From QUBU01 sp014337915 (GTDB taxonomy: Bacteria > Pseudomonadota > Gammaproteobacteria > Steroidobacterales > GCA-2729495): DNA of 64,000 bases. The DNA lies in NCBI GenBank assembly GCA_030263395.1, contig SZOW01000004.1, positions 124,001-188,000 of the forward strand. Direction: 5' to 3'. Under the pieces are notes generated by a model that saw nothing but the letters and a program-made list of their open reading frames with translations, was not told where the DNA came from and made no database searches. The translations under genes and the position numbers were made by a program. Positions 18,306 to 26,729 of this stretch are shown one piece after another. Position 1 is the first letter of the stretch, and the number at the start of each line of letters is the position of its first letter.

Positions 18306-20402
18306 GTGGACATAGTGCTGTCGGTAAAAAAGTCTTTTCCCTATGGGGAACATGAAGTCACCCTGGAAACCGGCGAGATTGCCCGGCAGGCGGATGGTGC
18401 GGTTCTGGTCAGCATGGCTGATACCGTGGTCCTGGTAACGGCCGTTGCGGAAAAGACCGCGGGTGAGAATCGGGATTTTTTCCCGCTCACCGTCAACTAC
18501 CAGGAAAAGACCTATGCGGCTGGCCGTATCCCCGGCGGCTTCTTCAAGCGCGAAGGACGTCCTGGCGAAAAGGAAACGCTGACGTCCCGTCTGATTGATC
18601 GCCCGATTCGCCCGCTGTTTCCCGAGGGCTTCTACAACGAGGTCCAGGTCATTGCCACCGTGGTATCGATCAATCCGGAAGTCGATCCGGATATCCCGGC
18701 GATGATCGGTGCATCGGCAGCCCTTGCGCTTGCTGGTGTTCCTTTTGGCGGTCCGATCGCGGGCGCCCGCGTCGGATACATCGATGGCCGCTATGTCCTT
18801 AACCCGGCCAGGAGTCTGATGGAAAGGTCACAGATGGATCTGGTGGTCGCAGGCACTGCGTCTGCGGTCCTCATGGTTGAATCCGAGATCAAATGCCTTC
18901 CCGAAGACGTGGTTCTGGATGGCGTGATGTTCGGGCATGGCCAGCTGCAGGTTGCCATCAACGCCATCAAGGAGCTGGTCAGGCAGTGTGGCAAGCCAGC
19001 ATGGGACTGGAAGCCACCACAGGTTGACCAGTCACTGCGAAAGGCAGTCGAGGACCTGTCCAGCAAGGATCTGGATGAGGCGTACAAGATCCGTGAGAAG
19101 CAGAAGCGCACCAGCCGGGTTTCCGAGTTGAAGGCACAGGCGATTGCCTCGCTGGGATCAGGCGAGAAGGCGGCCTGGACTGCTGACCAGGTTGGGGAAG
19201 AGTTTTCAGCCCTCGAAAGCCGTATCGTGCGCGAGCGCGTGATCAAGGGTGAACCGCGCATCGATGGTCGTGACTATACGACCGTACGACCGATCAGCAT
19301 CAGGACCGGTGTCCTGCCCCGGACTCATGGCTCGGCCCTTTTTACCCGCGGCGAGACCCAGGCCCTTGTTGTTACGACCCTCGGCACAGACCGTGATGCG
19401 CAGATCATTGACGCGCTTAGCGGAGAGCACCGCGACCGATTCATGCTCCACTACAACTTCCCGCCATATGCTACGGGCGAGATTTCCTTTATGTCGTCGC
19501 CCAAGCGGCGCGAAATCGGCCATGGGCGTCTGGCGAGACGGGCTATTTCGGCTGTGTTGCCGGACATGGCCAGGTTCCCCTACGTGGTTCGTGTCGTCTC
19601 GGAAGTCACGGAGTCCAATGGCTCCAGTTCGATGGCATCTGTATGCGGTGCCAGCCTGTCGCTGATGGACGCGGGTGTGCCAACATCCGCGCCGGTTGCC
19701 GGTGTCGCGATGGGACTGGTGAAGGAGGGCGATCGATACCAGGTGCTTACCGACATCCTCGGGGATGAAGATCACCTGGGCGACATGGATTTCAAGGTGG
19801 CTGGAACCACCAAGGGCGTCACCGCACTCCAGATGGACATCAAGATTGATGGCATCACGGGCGACATCATGCGGGATGCGCTGAAGCAGGCCCGTGAAGC
19901 ACGCTTGCATATCCTTGGGCAGATGAGCCAGGTGCTCGATGCGCCGCGCCAGAAGATGTCCGAATGGGCACCGACAATCATCACGATCAAGATTGATCCC
20001 GAGAAGATCCGTGATGTGATCGGCAAGGGTGGCTCTGTCATTCGCGCCATCACCGAAGAAACCGGTACGACGATTGACATTGACAACGATGGAACCGTCA
20101 AGATTGCATCTGTCGATGCGGCATCGGGCCGAGAAGCGCAGCGCCGTGTTGAATTGATCACGGCTGATGTCGAGGTCGGCCAGGTCTACGAGGGACGTGT
20201 AGCACGCCTCATGGACTTCGGTGCGTTTGTCACGATCCTGCCGGGTCGGGACGGCCTCGTTCACATCTCACAGATCTCCGACGAGCGCGTGGAGCGGGTA
20301 AGTGATCGCCTGCAGGAAGGCGACGTGGTCCGCGTCAAGGTGCTCGAGGTCGACCGCCAGGGACGCATTCGCCTCAGCATGCGCAACCTTGACGCAGCCT
20401 GA
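18306..20402 (+). CDS. pnp: Polyribonucleotide nucleotidyltransferase (PNPase)
   Basis: Phosphorolytic 3'-5' exoribonuclease of mRNA turnover and the RNA degradosome. The 698-residue protein shows two RNase PH domains: N-terminal with RLIDRPIRPLFPEGF, C-terminal with TRGETQALVVTTLGT, ESNGSSSMASVCGASL and ILGDEDHLGDMDFKVAG. A KH domain (VIGKGGSVIRAITEETG) and an S1 domain at the end (GRVARLMDFGAFVTILPG) follow. GTG at 18306 or GTG at 18315 could both start it. The longer form is given because GAAGG lies just upstream. Confidence 0.96.
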   Translation: MDIVLSVKKSFPYGEHEVTLETGEIARQADGAVLVSMADTVVLVTAVAEKTAGENRDFFPLTVNYQEKTYAAGRIPGGFFKREGRPGEKETLTSRLIDRPIRPLFPEGFYNEVQVIATVVSINPEVDPDIPAMIGASAALALAGVPFGGPIAGARVGYIDGRYVLNPARSLMERSQMDLVVAGTASAVLMVESEIKCLPEDVVLDGVMFGHGQLQVAINAIKELVRQCGKPAWDWKPPQVDQSLRKAVEDLSSKDLDEAYKIREKQKRTSRVSELKAQAIASLGSGEKAAWTADQVGEEFSALESRIVRERVIKGEPRIDGRDYTTVRPISIRTGVLPRTHGSALFTRGETQALVVTTLGTDRDAQIIDALSGEHRDRFMLHYNFPPYATGEISFMSSPKRREIGHGRLARRAISAVLPDMARFPYVVRVVSEVTESNGSSSMASVCGASLSLMDAGVPTSAPVAGVAMGLVKEGDRYQVLTDILGDEDHLGDMDFKVAGTTKGVTALQMDIKIDGITGDIMRDALKQAREARLHILGQMSQVLDAPRQKMSEWAPTIITIKIDPEKIRDVIGKGGSVIRAITEETGTTIDIDNDGTVKIASVDAASGREAQRRVELITADVEVGQVYEGRVARLMDFGAFVTILPGRDGLVHISQISDERVERVSDRLQEGDVVRVKVLEVDRQGRIRLSMRNLDAA

Positions 20403-20426
20403 GCACTCGGTGCTGCGGGCTGAACG

Positions 20427-20786
20427 CTAAAGCAGGCTGACGTCTGCTTCCGCGGGAAACCGCGTTCCGCGGTTGTCAGCCAGAGCCGCGCGCAAAGCAG
20501 TCTGCAGCCGCGCTCCAAGTCCAGGATCGCGCTCTCTGCCGGACAGGCGGATCAGGGCAGCCAGGAACTCGGCGGTCAGTAACGAGACACCGGATCGCTC
20601 AACCTCGCCAATGATCTGGAGGAGCACGGCGGTGGTAATGTCCGAGCCACTGCCCTGGTCGATGACCTTGATGTCGCTGCCTGCGTTGATGACTCGGCGC
20701 AGGTCTTCGAGGTTCACATAGCGGCTTTCAGCGGTGTCGTAAAGCCGGCGATTGACGTACTTTCGGATGAGTCTGGCTTCGTTCAT
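20427..20786 (-). CDS. PhaR-like polyhydroxyalkanoate regulator, DNA-binding domain protein
   Basis: 119 residues. The N-terminal half carries the PHB/PHA accumulation regulator DNA-binding signature (RKYVNRRLYDT followed by SRYVNLEDLRR). In this family it binds DNA and sometimes PHA granules, repressing phasin or PHA synthesis genes. The start at ATG 20786 has AAGGG 7-8 bases upstream; a longer frame begins eight codons earlier without a better site. The C-terminal half (EVERSGVSLLTAEFLAAL) is helical. No pha genes are in this window, so the target is unknown. Convergent with pnp, 24 bases apart. Confidence 0.8.
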   Translation of the reverse strand: MNEARLIRKYVNRRLYDTAESRYVNLEDLRRVINAGSDIKVIDQGSGSDITTAVLLQIIGEVERSGVSLLTAEFLAALIRLSGRERDPGLGARLQTALRAALADNRGTRFPAEADVSLL

Positions 20787-21030
20787 TTCACTGCCCTTCT
20801 GTGCTGACACCCACCGTGATCAGGCGGCCGGTGCGGTGTGTTCGCTCCAACCGTTATGATGACTTGGACATGGTCAGAGGGCAGTTAGTTCGCTGCGCTA
20901 TAGCCTTTCAGGCTCCGATAATTTATTTCAATCAGATGAACAAGTTGCTGGCCATTTCCAGAAAGCTTGGAATGTTGGCCAGAGTTACTGGGAGGGCGTC
21001 TGAAGGCCAGCGGGCGGCCCCAGCGAACAC

Positions 21031-21804
21031 TCAGATGCCGTCCTCTCGGTCGCGATACTGGCGTTCGGCAACCTCGCGTCGCTCCTGGGCCTCGACTGAC
21101 AAAGTCGCAACAGGGCGGGCCTCGAGGCGCTTCAGGCCGATCTCCTCGCCCGTCTCCTCGCAGTATCCATAGGTACCGTCCTCGATGCGGCTCAACGCCG
21201 AGTCGATCTTCTTCAGCAGTTTGCGTTCCCGGTCGCGGGTGCGAAGTTCCAGGCCAAACTCGGACTCCTGGGTGGCGCGATCATTCGGATCGGGAAAATT
21301 GCTGGCTTCATCCTGCATGTGATGGACGGTCCGGTCGACACCTTCCATCAGTTCGCGCTTCCAGGCTGCGAGGATATTGCGGAAATGCTCGCGTTGCCGG
21401 TCATTCATGTAGGCCTCTCCAGCCCTGGGCTGGTAAGGCGGAATGCCATGAATCAACCCGACGCTGCCGGTCAGCGGGCCGGTGTCGGCCCTGCGAGCGG
21501 GGGGCGGAGTCCGCTTGCCGGCGGGAGCCTTGGACTGTGGCCTCTGGGGGCCGAGGCTGCCGGCCGGCTTGGCTGCGGAGGCGCCCGCCTTGCGGCTCAC
21601 CGTCGGCTTGCCGTGGGTCTTCTTTGCCGCAGGCTGGGCGCCCTTTGCGGTTGGTTGCCTCGTCTTGGCCCTGTTGCTGCCAGGAGACTTGCCAGCCGGC
21701 CGTTTGGCGGAAGGTGCGGAGGACTTCCTGCCCTCGGCGTTGCCCTTGCGGGCCGTGGTTTTTGCCCTTTTGGCTCCGGTAGAGCGCGTTTTCTTTGCGG
21801 CCAT
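21031..21804 (-). CDS. dksA: RNA polymerase-binding transcription factor DksA, with long basic N-terminal tail
   Basis: DksA binds in the RNA polymerase secondary channel and with ppGpp controls stable-RNA and biosynthetic promoters. The C-terminal ~130 residues are a clear DksA: coiled coil with the tip motif DPNDRA (DxxDxA), then YGYCEETGEEIGLKRLEARP. Of the four zinc-finger cysteines only Cys215 remains; the partners are Thr218 and non-Cys residues in TLSVEAQ. Zinc-free DksA forms of this kind are known. The first ~130 residues are a low-complexity Lys/Ala/Pro/Arg tail. The start at 21804 has no strong ribosome-binding site. An internal ATG at MNDRQREHF would give the compact protein. Confidence 0.9.
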   Translation of the reverse strand: MAAKKTRSTGAKRAKTTARKGNAEGRKSSAPSAKRPAGKSPGSNRAKTRQPTAKGAQPAAKKTHGKPTVSRKAGASAAKPAGSLGPQRPQSKAPAGKRTPPPARRADTGPLTGSVGLIHGIPPYQPRAGEAYMNDRQREHFRNILAAWKRELMEGVDRTVHHMQDEASNFPDPNDRATQESEFGLELRTRDRERKLLKKIDSALSRIEDGTYGYCEETGEEIGLKRLEARPVATLSVEAQERREVAERQYRDREDGI

Positions 21805-21836
21805 GCCCGATGCATCCGGTTCTCAGGAAACGCGGA

Positions 21837-21864
21837 ATTATACATACGACATCATGCGGTGGAA
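21837..21864 (-). promoter_or_regulatory. dksA promoter
   Basis: On the minus strand: TTCCAC (complement of 21859-21864), a 16-base spacer, then a perfect TATAAT (complement of 21837-21842). It would start transcription about 25 bases before the dksA ATG at 21804, which supports that upstream start. Confidence 0.55.
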
Positions 21865-21896
21865 TACGCCCAGAGGGTGTGGCCCGGCGCCCGGTC

Positions 21897-22346
21897 TCAC
21901 GCTGAATCGGCCGGTCCTGAAGAAGGGACAACGCCGGGCCCGCCGGTGCCGGCGGCTATCCCATTCCAGCCCGGCTGCCGGTGCTCCGCAACGATGGTGG
22001 TATAGATGCCGCCACGGACGTTGAACTCTGCGGTTAGGCGCAGGTAGCGCGGCGCCAGGACCTTCACCAGGTCGTCCAGAATCCGGTTGGTCACAGCTTC
22101 ATGGAACCCGCCCTGGTTTCGGTACGACCAGACGTAGATCTTGAGTGCTTTCAGTTCGACGCAATGGTGGTCCGGTACATAGTCCAGATGCAGTGTGGCG
22201 AAGTCCGGCTGCCCCGTCTTTGGGCACAGGCAGGTGAACTCGGGAATTCGGATGCGGATGGTATAATCGCGGCCACTGTTCGGGTTGCTGAAGGTTTCCA
22301 GCAGCGCGAACGATGGTGCGCTTGTCGTCTGGTGCGAGATTGTCAT
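21897..22346 (-). CDS. queF: NADPH-dependent 7-cyano-7-deazaguanine reductase QueF
   Basis: Reduces preQ0 to preQ1 in queuosine synthesis for tRNA wobble modification. The 149-residue protein is the short, single-domain type. The nucleophile Cys41 and the acid Asp48 lie in FTCLCPKTGQPDFA, and VELKALKIYVWSYRN is the substrate-binding part. The extra ~20 residues at the C-terminus are Gly/Pro-rich and not conserved. ATG at 22346. No other que genes are visible nearby. Confidence 0.94.
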   Translation of the reverse strand: MTISHQTTSAPSFALLETFSNPNSGRDYTIRIRIPEFTCLCPKTGQPDFATLHLDYVPDHHCVELKALKIYVWSYRNQGGFHEAVTNRILDDLVKVLAPRYLRLTAEFNVRGGIYTTIVAEHRQPGWNGIAAGTGGPGVVPSSGPADSA

Positions 22347-22561
22347 GCCGTATCCTGAGCGGCACTGGTGAACCCGGCAAATTTTACATTACACTACGAG
22401 CCGTGCGCGAATCCCGGCTCGGGGAAGCTGGCCACATGTCCTTCAGAGGCATGGGCCTAAGGTTCCGCATGGCGGAGGTGCCCATTGCAATATCAGGACA
22501 GCGTGGCTGCGATTGCGCCCGTTTCGGCCAACTTTCATTGGTTAGCCTGGGGCCGTGATCG

Positions 22562-25500
22562 ATGCGCCTGAGCAGGATAAAACTCGCTGGCTTCAAGTCC
22601 TTCGTGGACCCCACCTCGTTCCAGTTGCCGACAAATCTTGTCGGAATCGTGGGCCCAAATGGCTGCGGCAAGTCGAATGTCATTGATGCTGTCCGCTGGG
22701 TCATGGGTGAGATGTCCGCAAAGCACCTGCGCGGCGAGTCGATGGCCGACGTCATTTTCAATGGATCGTCGTCACGTAAGCCTGTCGGTGCGGCAAGTAT
22801 CGAGCTTTTCTTCGACAATTCTGACGGTTCGATTGGCGGGCAGTACGCGCAGTACAGCGAAATCGCCCTGCGCAGGACGTTGGCCCGGGATGGCACTTCC
22901 AGCTACTTTCTGAACGGCGCGCGTTGCCGCCGGAAAGACATAACGGATCTTTTCCTCGGTACCGGGCTGGGTTCGAGAAGCTACGCGATTATCGAACAGG
23001 GCATGGTCTCGAGGTTGATCGACGCCAAGCCGGACGAAATGCGCGCATACATCGAGGAAGCGGCGGGGATATCCAAGTACAAGGAGCGGCGCCGCGAAAC
23101 CGAGACCCGCATTCAGCATACACGTGACAATCTCGCCCGGCTGACTGATCTCCGCGAGGAAATAACCAAGCAGATCGATTACCTGCAGCGCCAGGCCAAG
23201 GCCGCAGAGCGCTACAAGGAGCTCAAGGGCCGCGAGAGACGCCTCGTCTCAGAGCTGCTCGTGCTCCGGCTGACTGATCTGGAGCGGACGCTGAACGAGA
23301 CCCAGGCGGAACTGGCGCAGCGACAGACAGCGCTTGAGGCGGCGATCGCGGAGCAGCGGCGAGTCGAAGCCGGGATCGTGCACTCGCGCGAACAGCATGT
23401 GGCCGCAACGGAGATTCACGGTTCCGCCCAGGCGCGCCACTACAGCGTCCAGAGCGAGATATCGCGGCTCGAGCAGAGCATGGCTCACGTGCGGGAAATC
23501 CGTGATCGGCAGCAGTCGGATTTGACGCAGTCGCATGATCAGGTCTCCGCCATCGAGCACGAGGTGAATCGTGACCGTTCACAACTGCTTGATCTGAATG
23601 CGGCACTGGGCCAACTGGAGCCCGAAATGGCCCAGCTGCGCGACGCGGAAGCTGCGGCTGCCGCATCACTCGCCGAGGCGGAGCGGGCGCTCGACGAGTG
23701 GCAGGACAGCTGGCAGGAATACAACCTCGGGGTGAAGGAAGTCCAGCAGACAGCGCAGGTCGAGCAGACCCGGTGTGAGCACCTTGCCGCCCAGTTGGAG
23801 CAGCTGCGACGACAGCAGAACGTACAACGACAGGAGCATGCAGCCCTGGCGCTTGATGACCTCGACGGGCGTCTGGCTGCTCAGCGTGATGCCGAGCGGC
23901 AAGCCGAGGGTCGCGCCCAGGCCCTGGAGCAGCGAATTCGGCTTCTTGAGAGTGAAGCCGATCAGCTTCGCCAGCTGGAGCTCCGACTTGGCCACGATCT
24001 GGAGCGGATGACATCCGAGCTTGCGTCCTGCCAGGGGCAGATGGGTGCACTCAAGGCGGTTCAGGATGCAGCCCTGCGCAAGGACGACACGATGTTGTCA
24101 TCCTGGCTTTCGCGGGAGAACCTGACGGGTGTGCCAAGGCTGGCGCAGCAGCTGCGGGCCGAACCTGAGTGGGTGCAGGCTGTTGAGACAGTCCTCGGAG
24201 ACTTTCTCCAGGCGATATGTGTCGAGGATTTTGCGGGTCACATTGGCCGGCTTCCGGATGCTCAGGTGACGCTGGTAGAGCGGATGCCCGATGGCGCCGG
24301 TGACGGGTCTGGCACACTGCTGGCGCATGTTGCGAATCCGGGGCATTCAGCATCGCTGCTGCGTGGTGTGCTGGCAGCCAGGGATCTCGACGAGGCAGTC
24401 CAGTTGCTGCGGCAGTCGAGCTCGCACCAGTCGGTGATTACGCGCGATGGTATCTGGCTCGGTCACGGCTGGGTGCGCGTGAATCGCGGGCAGCGTAGCG
24501 AGGCTGGTGTACTGACCCGTGAAAATCAGATCCGTGACCTGTCTGCGGCGGTCGCCAGCGACCAGATACGCATCAGGGAGGCCGAAAGCCGTCGTGACGC
24601 GGCCCGGGCCAGGCTGGCCGAAATTGCGCGCGACAGGGGCCTGTTGACGCAGGAATTCAATCTCGCGAATCGGGATCATGCGGAAGCATTGGCGGTCCTC
24701 GAGAATCTGCGCCAGGATGTTTCTCGTGTCCGTGAGCGCCGCGAATCGCTGGCAGGTACGATTGAGGTAACCGAGCGCGAGTTGAAAGGACTTGGAGATC
24801 AGCTCGATGCGTCGCAGTTGCGTGGCCAGGAAGCGCTGTCCCGCCTGGATGAGCTGGCTGAGCGCCGCCCGTTGTTTCAGCGGGAACAGGCGGACCTCCT
24901 GAGCCGGTACGCGGCTTGCCAGGAAGCGGCGGAGCAGACTCGTTCAGATGTGGCGCGTCGGGCTGTCGAAATCGAGAGCCGTCGTGTGGCGCGAGACTCG
25001 ATTGCCGCATCCCTTGAGCGCATGGACGGACAGAGGCTCCAGCTGCAGGAGCGAATTGCCGGCCTGTTGGCACAGATCGGCCAGGCGGAACCGGCTCTCG
25101 CCACGCTGCAGGGCCAGCTCTCGGCCATGCTGGAGCAGCAGCTCACCATTGATCGCGAGCTCGTCGCGCGGCGTGATGAACTCGAGCAGGTCGAGTCTGC
25201 ATTGCGTGACAGTGAAGCTCAGCGAAGCCATGCGGAAAAGGTGGTCGATGAGGTTCGCGGTACTGTTGAAGAACTGAGAATCAAGGTTCGCGAGGCCGAA
25301 GTTCGCCGTGAGTCTGTCATGGAGGACTTCCGTGCGACCGGTGCGGATATCGCGCTCGTCCGCCAGGAAATGTCTGTGGAGGCCGAGTGCGGCCGGTGGC
25401 AGCAGGATCTGGACGATGTCCGCCGTCGGATAGAACGCCTTGGGCCGATCAACCTGGCCGCGATCGAACAGCACCAGGAGCAGGCCGAGCGCAAAAAGTA

Positions 25501-26053
25501 CCTTGATGCGCAGAATGACGATCTGACCGCAGCGCTGGAAACCCTGGAGCAGGCAATCCGGAAGATTGATCGCGAAACCCGCTCGCGGTTTCAGGAGACA
25601 TTCGAGAGCGTAAACCAGGGCCTCAAACGAATTTTTCCTCGCCTGTTTGGTGGTGGTCATGCCTATCTCAGTCTCGAAGGCGAGGATGTGCTGGCGGCCG
25701 GCGTTACAGTTATGGCGCGTCCGCCAGGCAAGCGTAACAGCAGCATCCACCTGCTGTCGGGTGGTGAGAAGGCATTGACGGCAGTTGCGCTTATTTTCTC
25801 GATCTTCGAGCTGAATCCCGCGCCGTTTTGCCTCCTGGATGAGGTTGATGCGCCATTGGATGAGGCGAATGTCGGGCGTTTCTGCGACATTGTCCGGGAA
25901 ATGTCGCAGAGGGTGCAGTTTGTCGTGATCACTCATAACAAGACCACGATGGAGATGGCGAACCAGTTGATTGGTGTAACCATGAATGAACCCGGAGTGT
26001 CGCGCCTGGTGTCCGTGGATCTGGATGCAGCGGTTCAACTGGCCGCAAGCTAG
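22562..26053 (+). CDS. smc: Chromosome segregation protein SMC
   Basis: Condensin ATPase that organises and segregates the chromosome. 1163 residues: Walker A GPNGCGKS (31-38) in the N-terminal head, a coiled coil (about 170-500), a hinge with a compact non-coiled region (about 510-640), a returning coiled coil, and the C-terminal head with signature LLSGGEKALTAVALIF and Walker B CLLDEVDAPLDEAN. Gammaproteobacteria of the enteric group use MukBEF instead, so SMC is informative for placement. First gene of an smc-zipA-ligA set. Confidence 0.97.
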   Translation: MRLSRIKLAGFKSFVDPTSFQLPTNLVGIVGPNGCGKSNVIDAVRWVMGEMSAKHLRGESMADVIFNGSSSRKPVGAASIELFFDNSDGSIGGQYAQYSEIALRRTLARDGTSSYFLNGARCRRKDITDLFLGTGLGSRSYAIIEQGMVSRLIDAKPDEMRAYIEEAAGISKYKERRRETETRIQHTRDNLARLTDLREEITKQIDYLQRQAKAAERYKELKGRERRLVSELLVLRLTDLERTLNETQAELAQRQTALEAAIAEQRRVEAGIVHSREQHVAATEIHGSAQARHYSVQSEISRLEQSMAHVREIRDRQQSDLTQSHDQVSAIEHEVNRDRSQLLDLNAALGQLEPEMAQLRDAEAAAAASLAEAERALDEWQDSWQEYNLGVKEVQQTAQVEQTRCEHLAAQLEQLRRQQNVQRQEHAALALDDLDGRLAAQRDAERQAEGRAQALEQRIRLLESEADQLRQLELRLGHDLERMTSELASCQGQMGALKAVQDAALRKDDTMLSSWLSRENLTGVPRLAQQLRAEPEWVQAVETVLGDFLQAICVEDFAGHIGRLPDAQVTLVERMPDGAGDGSGTLLAHVANPGHSASLLRGVLAARDLDEAVQLLRQSSSHQSVITRDGIWLGHGWVRVNRGQRSEAGVLTRENQIRDLSAAVASDQIRIREAESRRDAARARLAEIARDRGLLTQEFNLANRDHAEALAVLENLRQDVSRVRERRESLAGTIEVTERELKGLGDQLDASQLRGQEALSRLDELAERRPLFQREQADLLSRYAACQEAAEQTRSDVARRAVEIESRRVARDSIAASLERMDGQRLQLQERIAGLLAQIGQAEPALATLQGQLSAMLEQQLTIDRELVARRDELEQVESALRDSEAQRSHAEKVVDEVRGTVEELRIKVREAEVRRESVMEDFRATGADIALVRQEMSVEAECGRWQQDLDDVRRRIERLGPINLAAIEQHQEQAERKKYLDAQNDDLTAALETLEQAIRKIDRETRSRFQETFESVNQGLKRIFPRLFGGGHAYLSLEGEDVLAAGVTVMARPPGKRNSSIHLLSGGEKALTAVALIFSIFELNPAPFCLLDEVDAPLDEANVGRFCDIVREMSQRVQFVVITHNKTTMEMANQLIGVTMNEPGVSRLVSVDLDAAVQLAAS

Positions 26054-26065
26054 ACTGGAGCAGTC

Positions 26066-26719
26066 GTGTCAGGGTTTCGCTGGCTTCTGGCTGTCGGCGG
26101 TGTTCTGGTCCTCCTGCTGGTATTCTGGTTGTCGCGAAGGGAATCCGCTGGGCGCCCGACAGTCATTGCCACGGACCTGCTGCGTCGTCGGATACCAGGC
26201 CTGACGGCAGGTGAGAAACCCGGCGAAGCCACCGACCAGGGCGCACAGAAAAAATCGCCGGAACCTGGCCAGCCTTTGGCCCAGGAGTTCAAGGCACCGG
26301 ACATGATCGTTACGGTGCGCCTGACAGGTCGCGGATCAGCTACCTTCGGCGGCGAGTCGTTGCTGCTGGCCCTCCAGGCGGAAGGACTGCGGCATGGACA
26401 GTTCGGCATTTTCCATCGTCACGACTCCGCTGACGAAGCGCAGGTCCTGTTCAGTGTCGCCAGCCTGGCAGAGCCAGGAAGCTTTGACTTGTCGAGCATG
26501 TCGGCCATGCGCTTTCCTGGAGTTAGTATCTTCCTAACCATCCCCGGGCCGCGGGATGCACTGACAGCGTTTGATGCCATGCTGTCAACCGCGCATGCGT
26601 TGGCAACCAGCCTGGATGGCGAGCTGCTGGATGAACACGGTAGCCGGCTCAGCATTCAGCGCGAGCGATTTCTCCGGGAGGAGGTCATTCAGCTGCGACA
26701 CAGGCGTCCAGCGTCCTGA
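26066..26719 (+). CDS. zipA: Cell division protein ZipA
   Basis: Bitopic inner-membrane protein that tethers FtsZ polymers to the membrane. It has an N-terminal membrane helix (about residues 5-23, WLLAVGGVLVLLLVFWL), a short charged/Pro-rich linker, and the ZipA C-terminal domain (about 80-210: IVTVRLTGRG, GQFGIFHR, ASLAEPGSFDL). GTG at 26066 has CTGGAG five bases upstream. At 217 residues the linker is shorter than in E. coli (328). It lies 12 bases after smc and 10 before ligA. Confidence 0.9.
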   Translation: MSGFRWLLAVGGVLVLLLVFWLSRRESAGRPTVIATDLLRRRIPGLTAGEKPGEATDQGAQKKSPEPGQPLAQEFKAPDMIVTVRLTGRGSATFGGESLLLALQAEGLRHGQFGIFHRHDSADEAQVLFSVASLAEPGSFDLSSMSAMRFPGVSIFLTIPGPRDALTAFDAMLSTAHALATSLDGELLDEHGSRLSIQRERFLREEVIQLRHRRPAS

Positions 26720-26729
26720 GGAATCCCGT

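Noticed and set aside
20801..21172. Plus-strand open frame between the PhaR-like gene and dksA
   Set aside because: Half of it lies antisense to dksA. The rest is the intergenic region and has no ribosome-binding site or recognisable domain.
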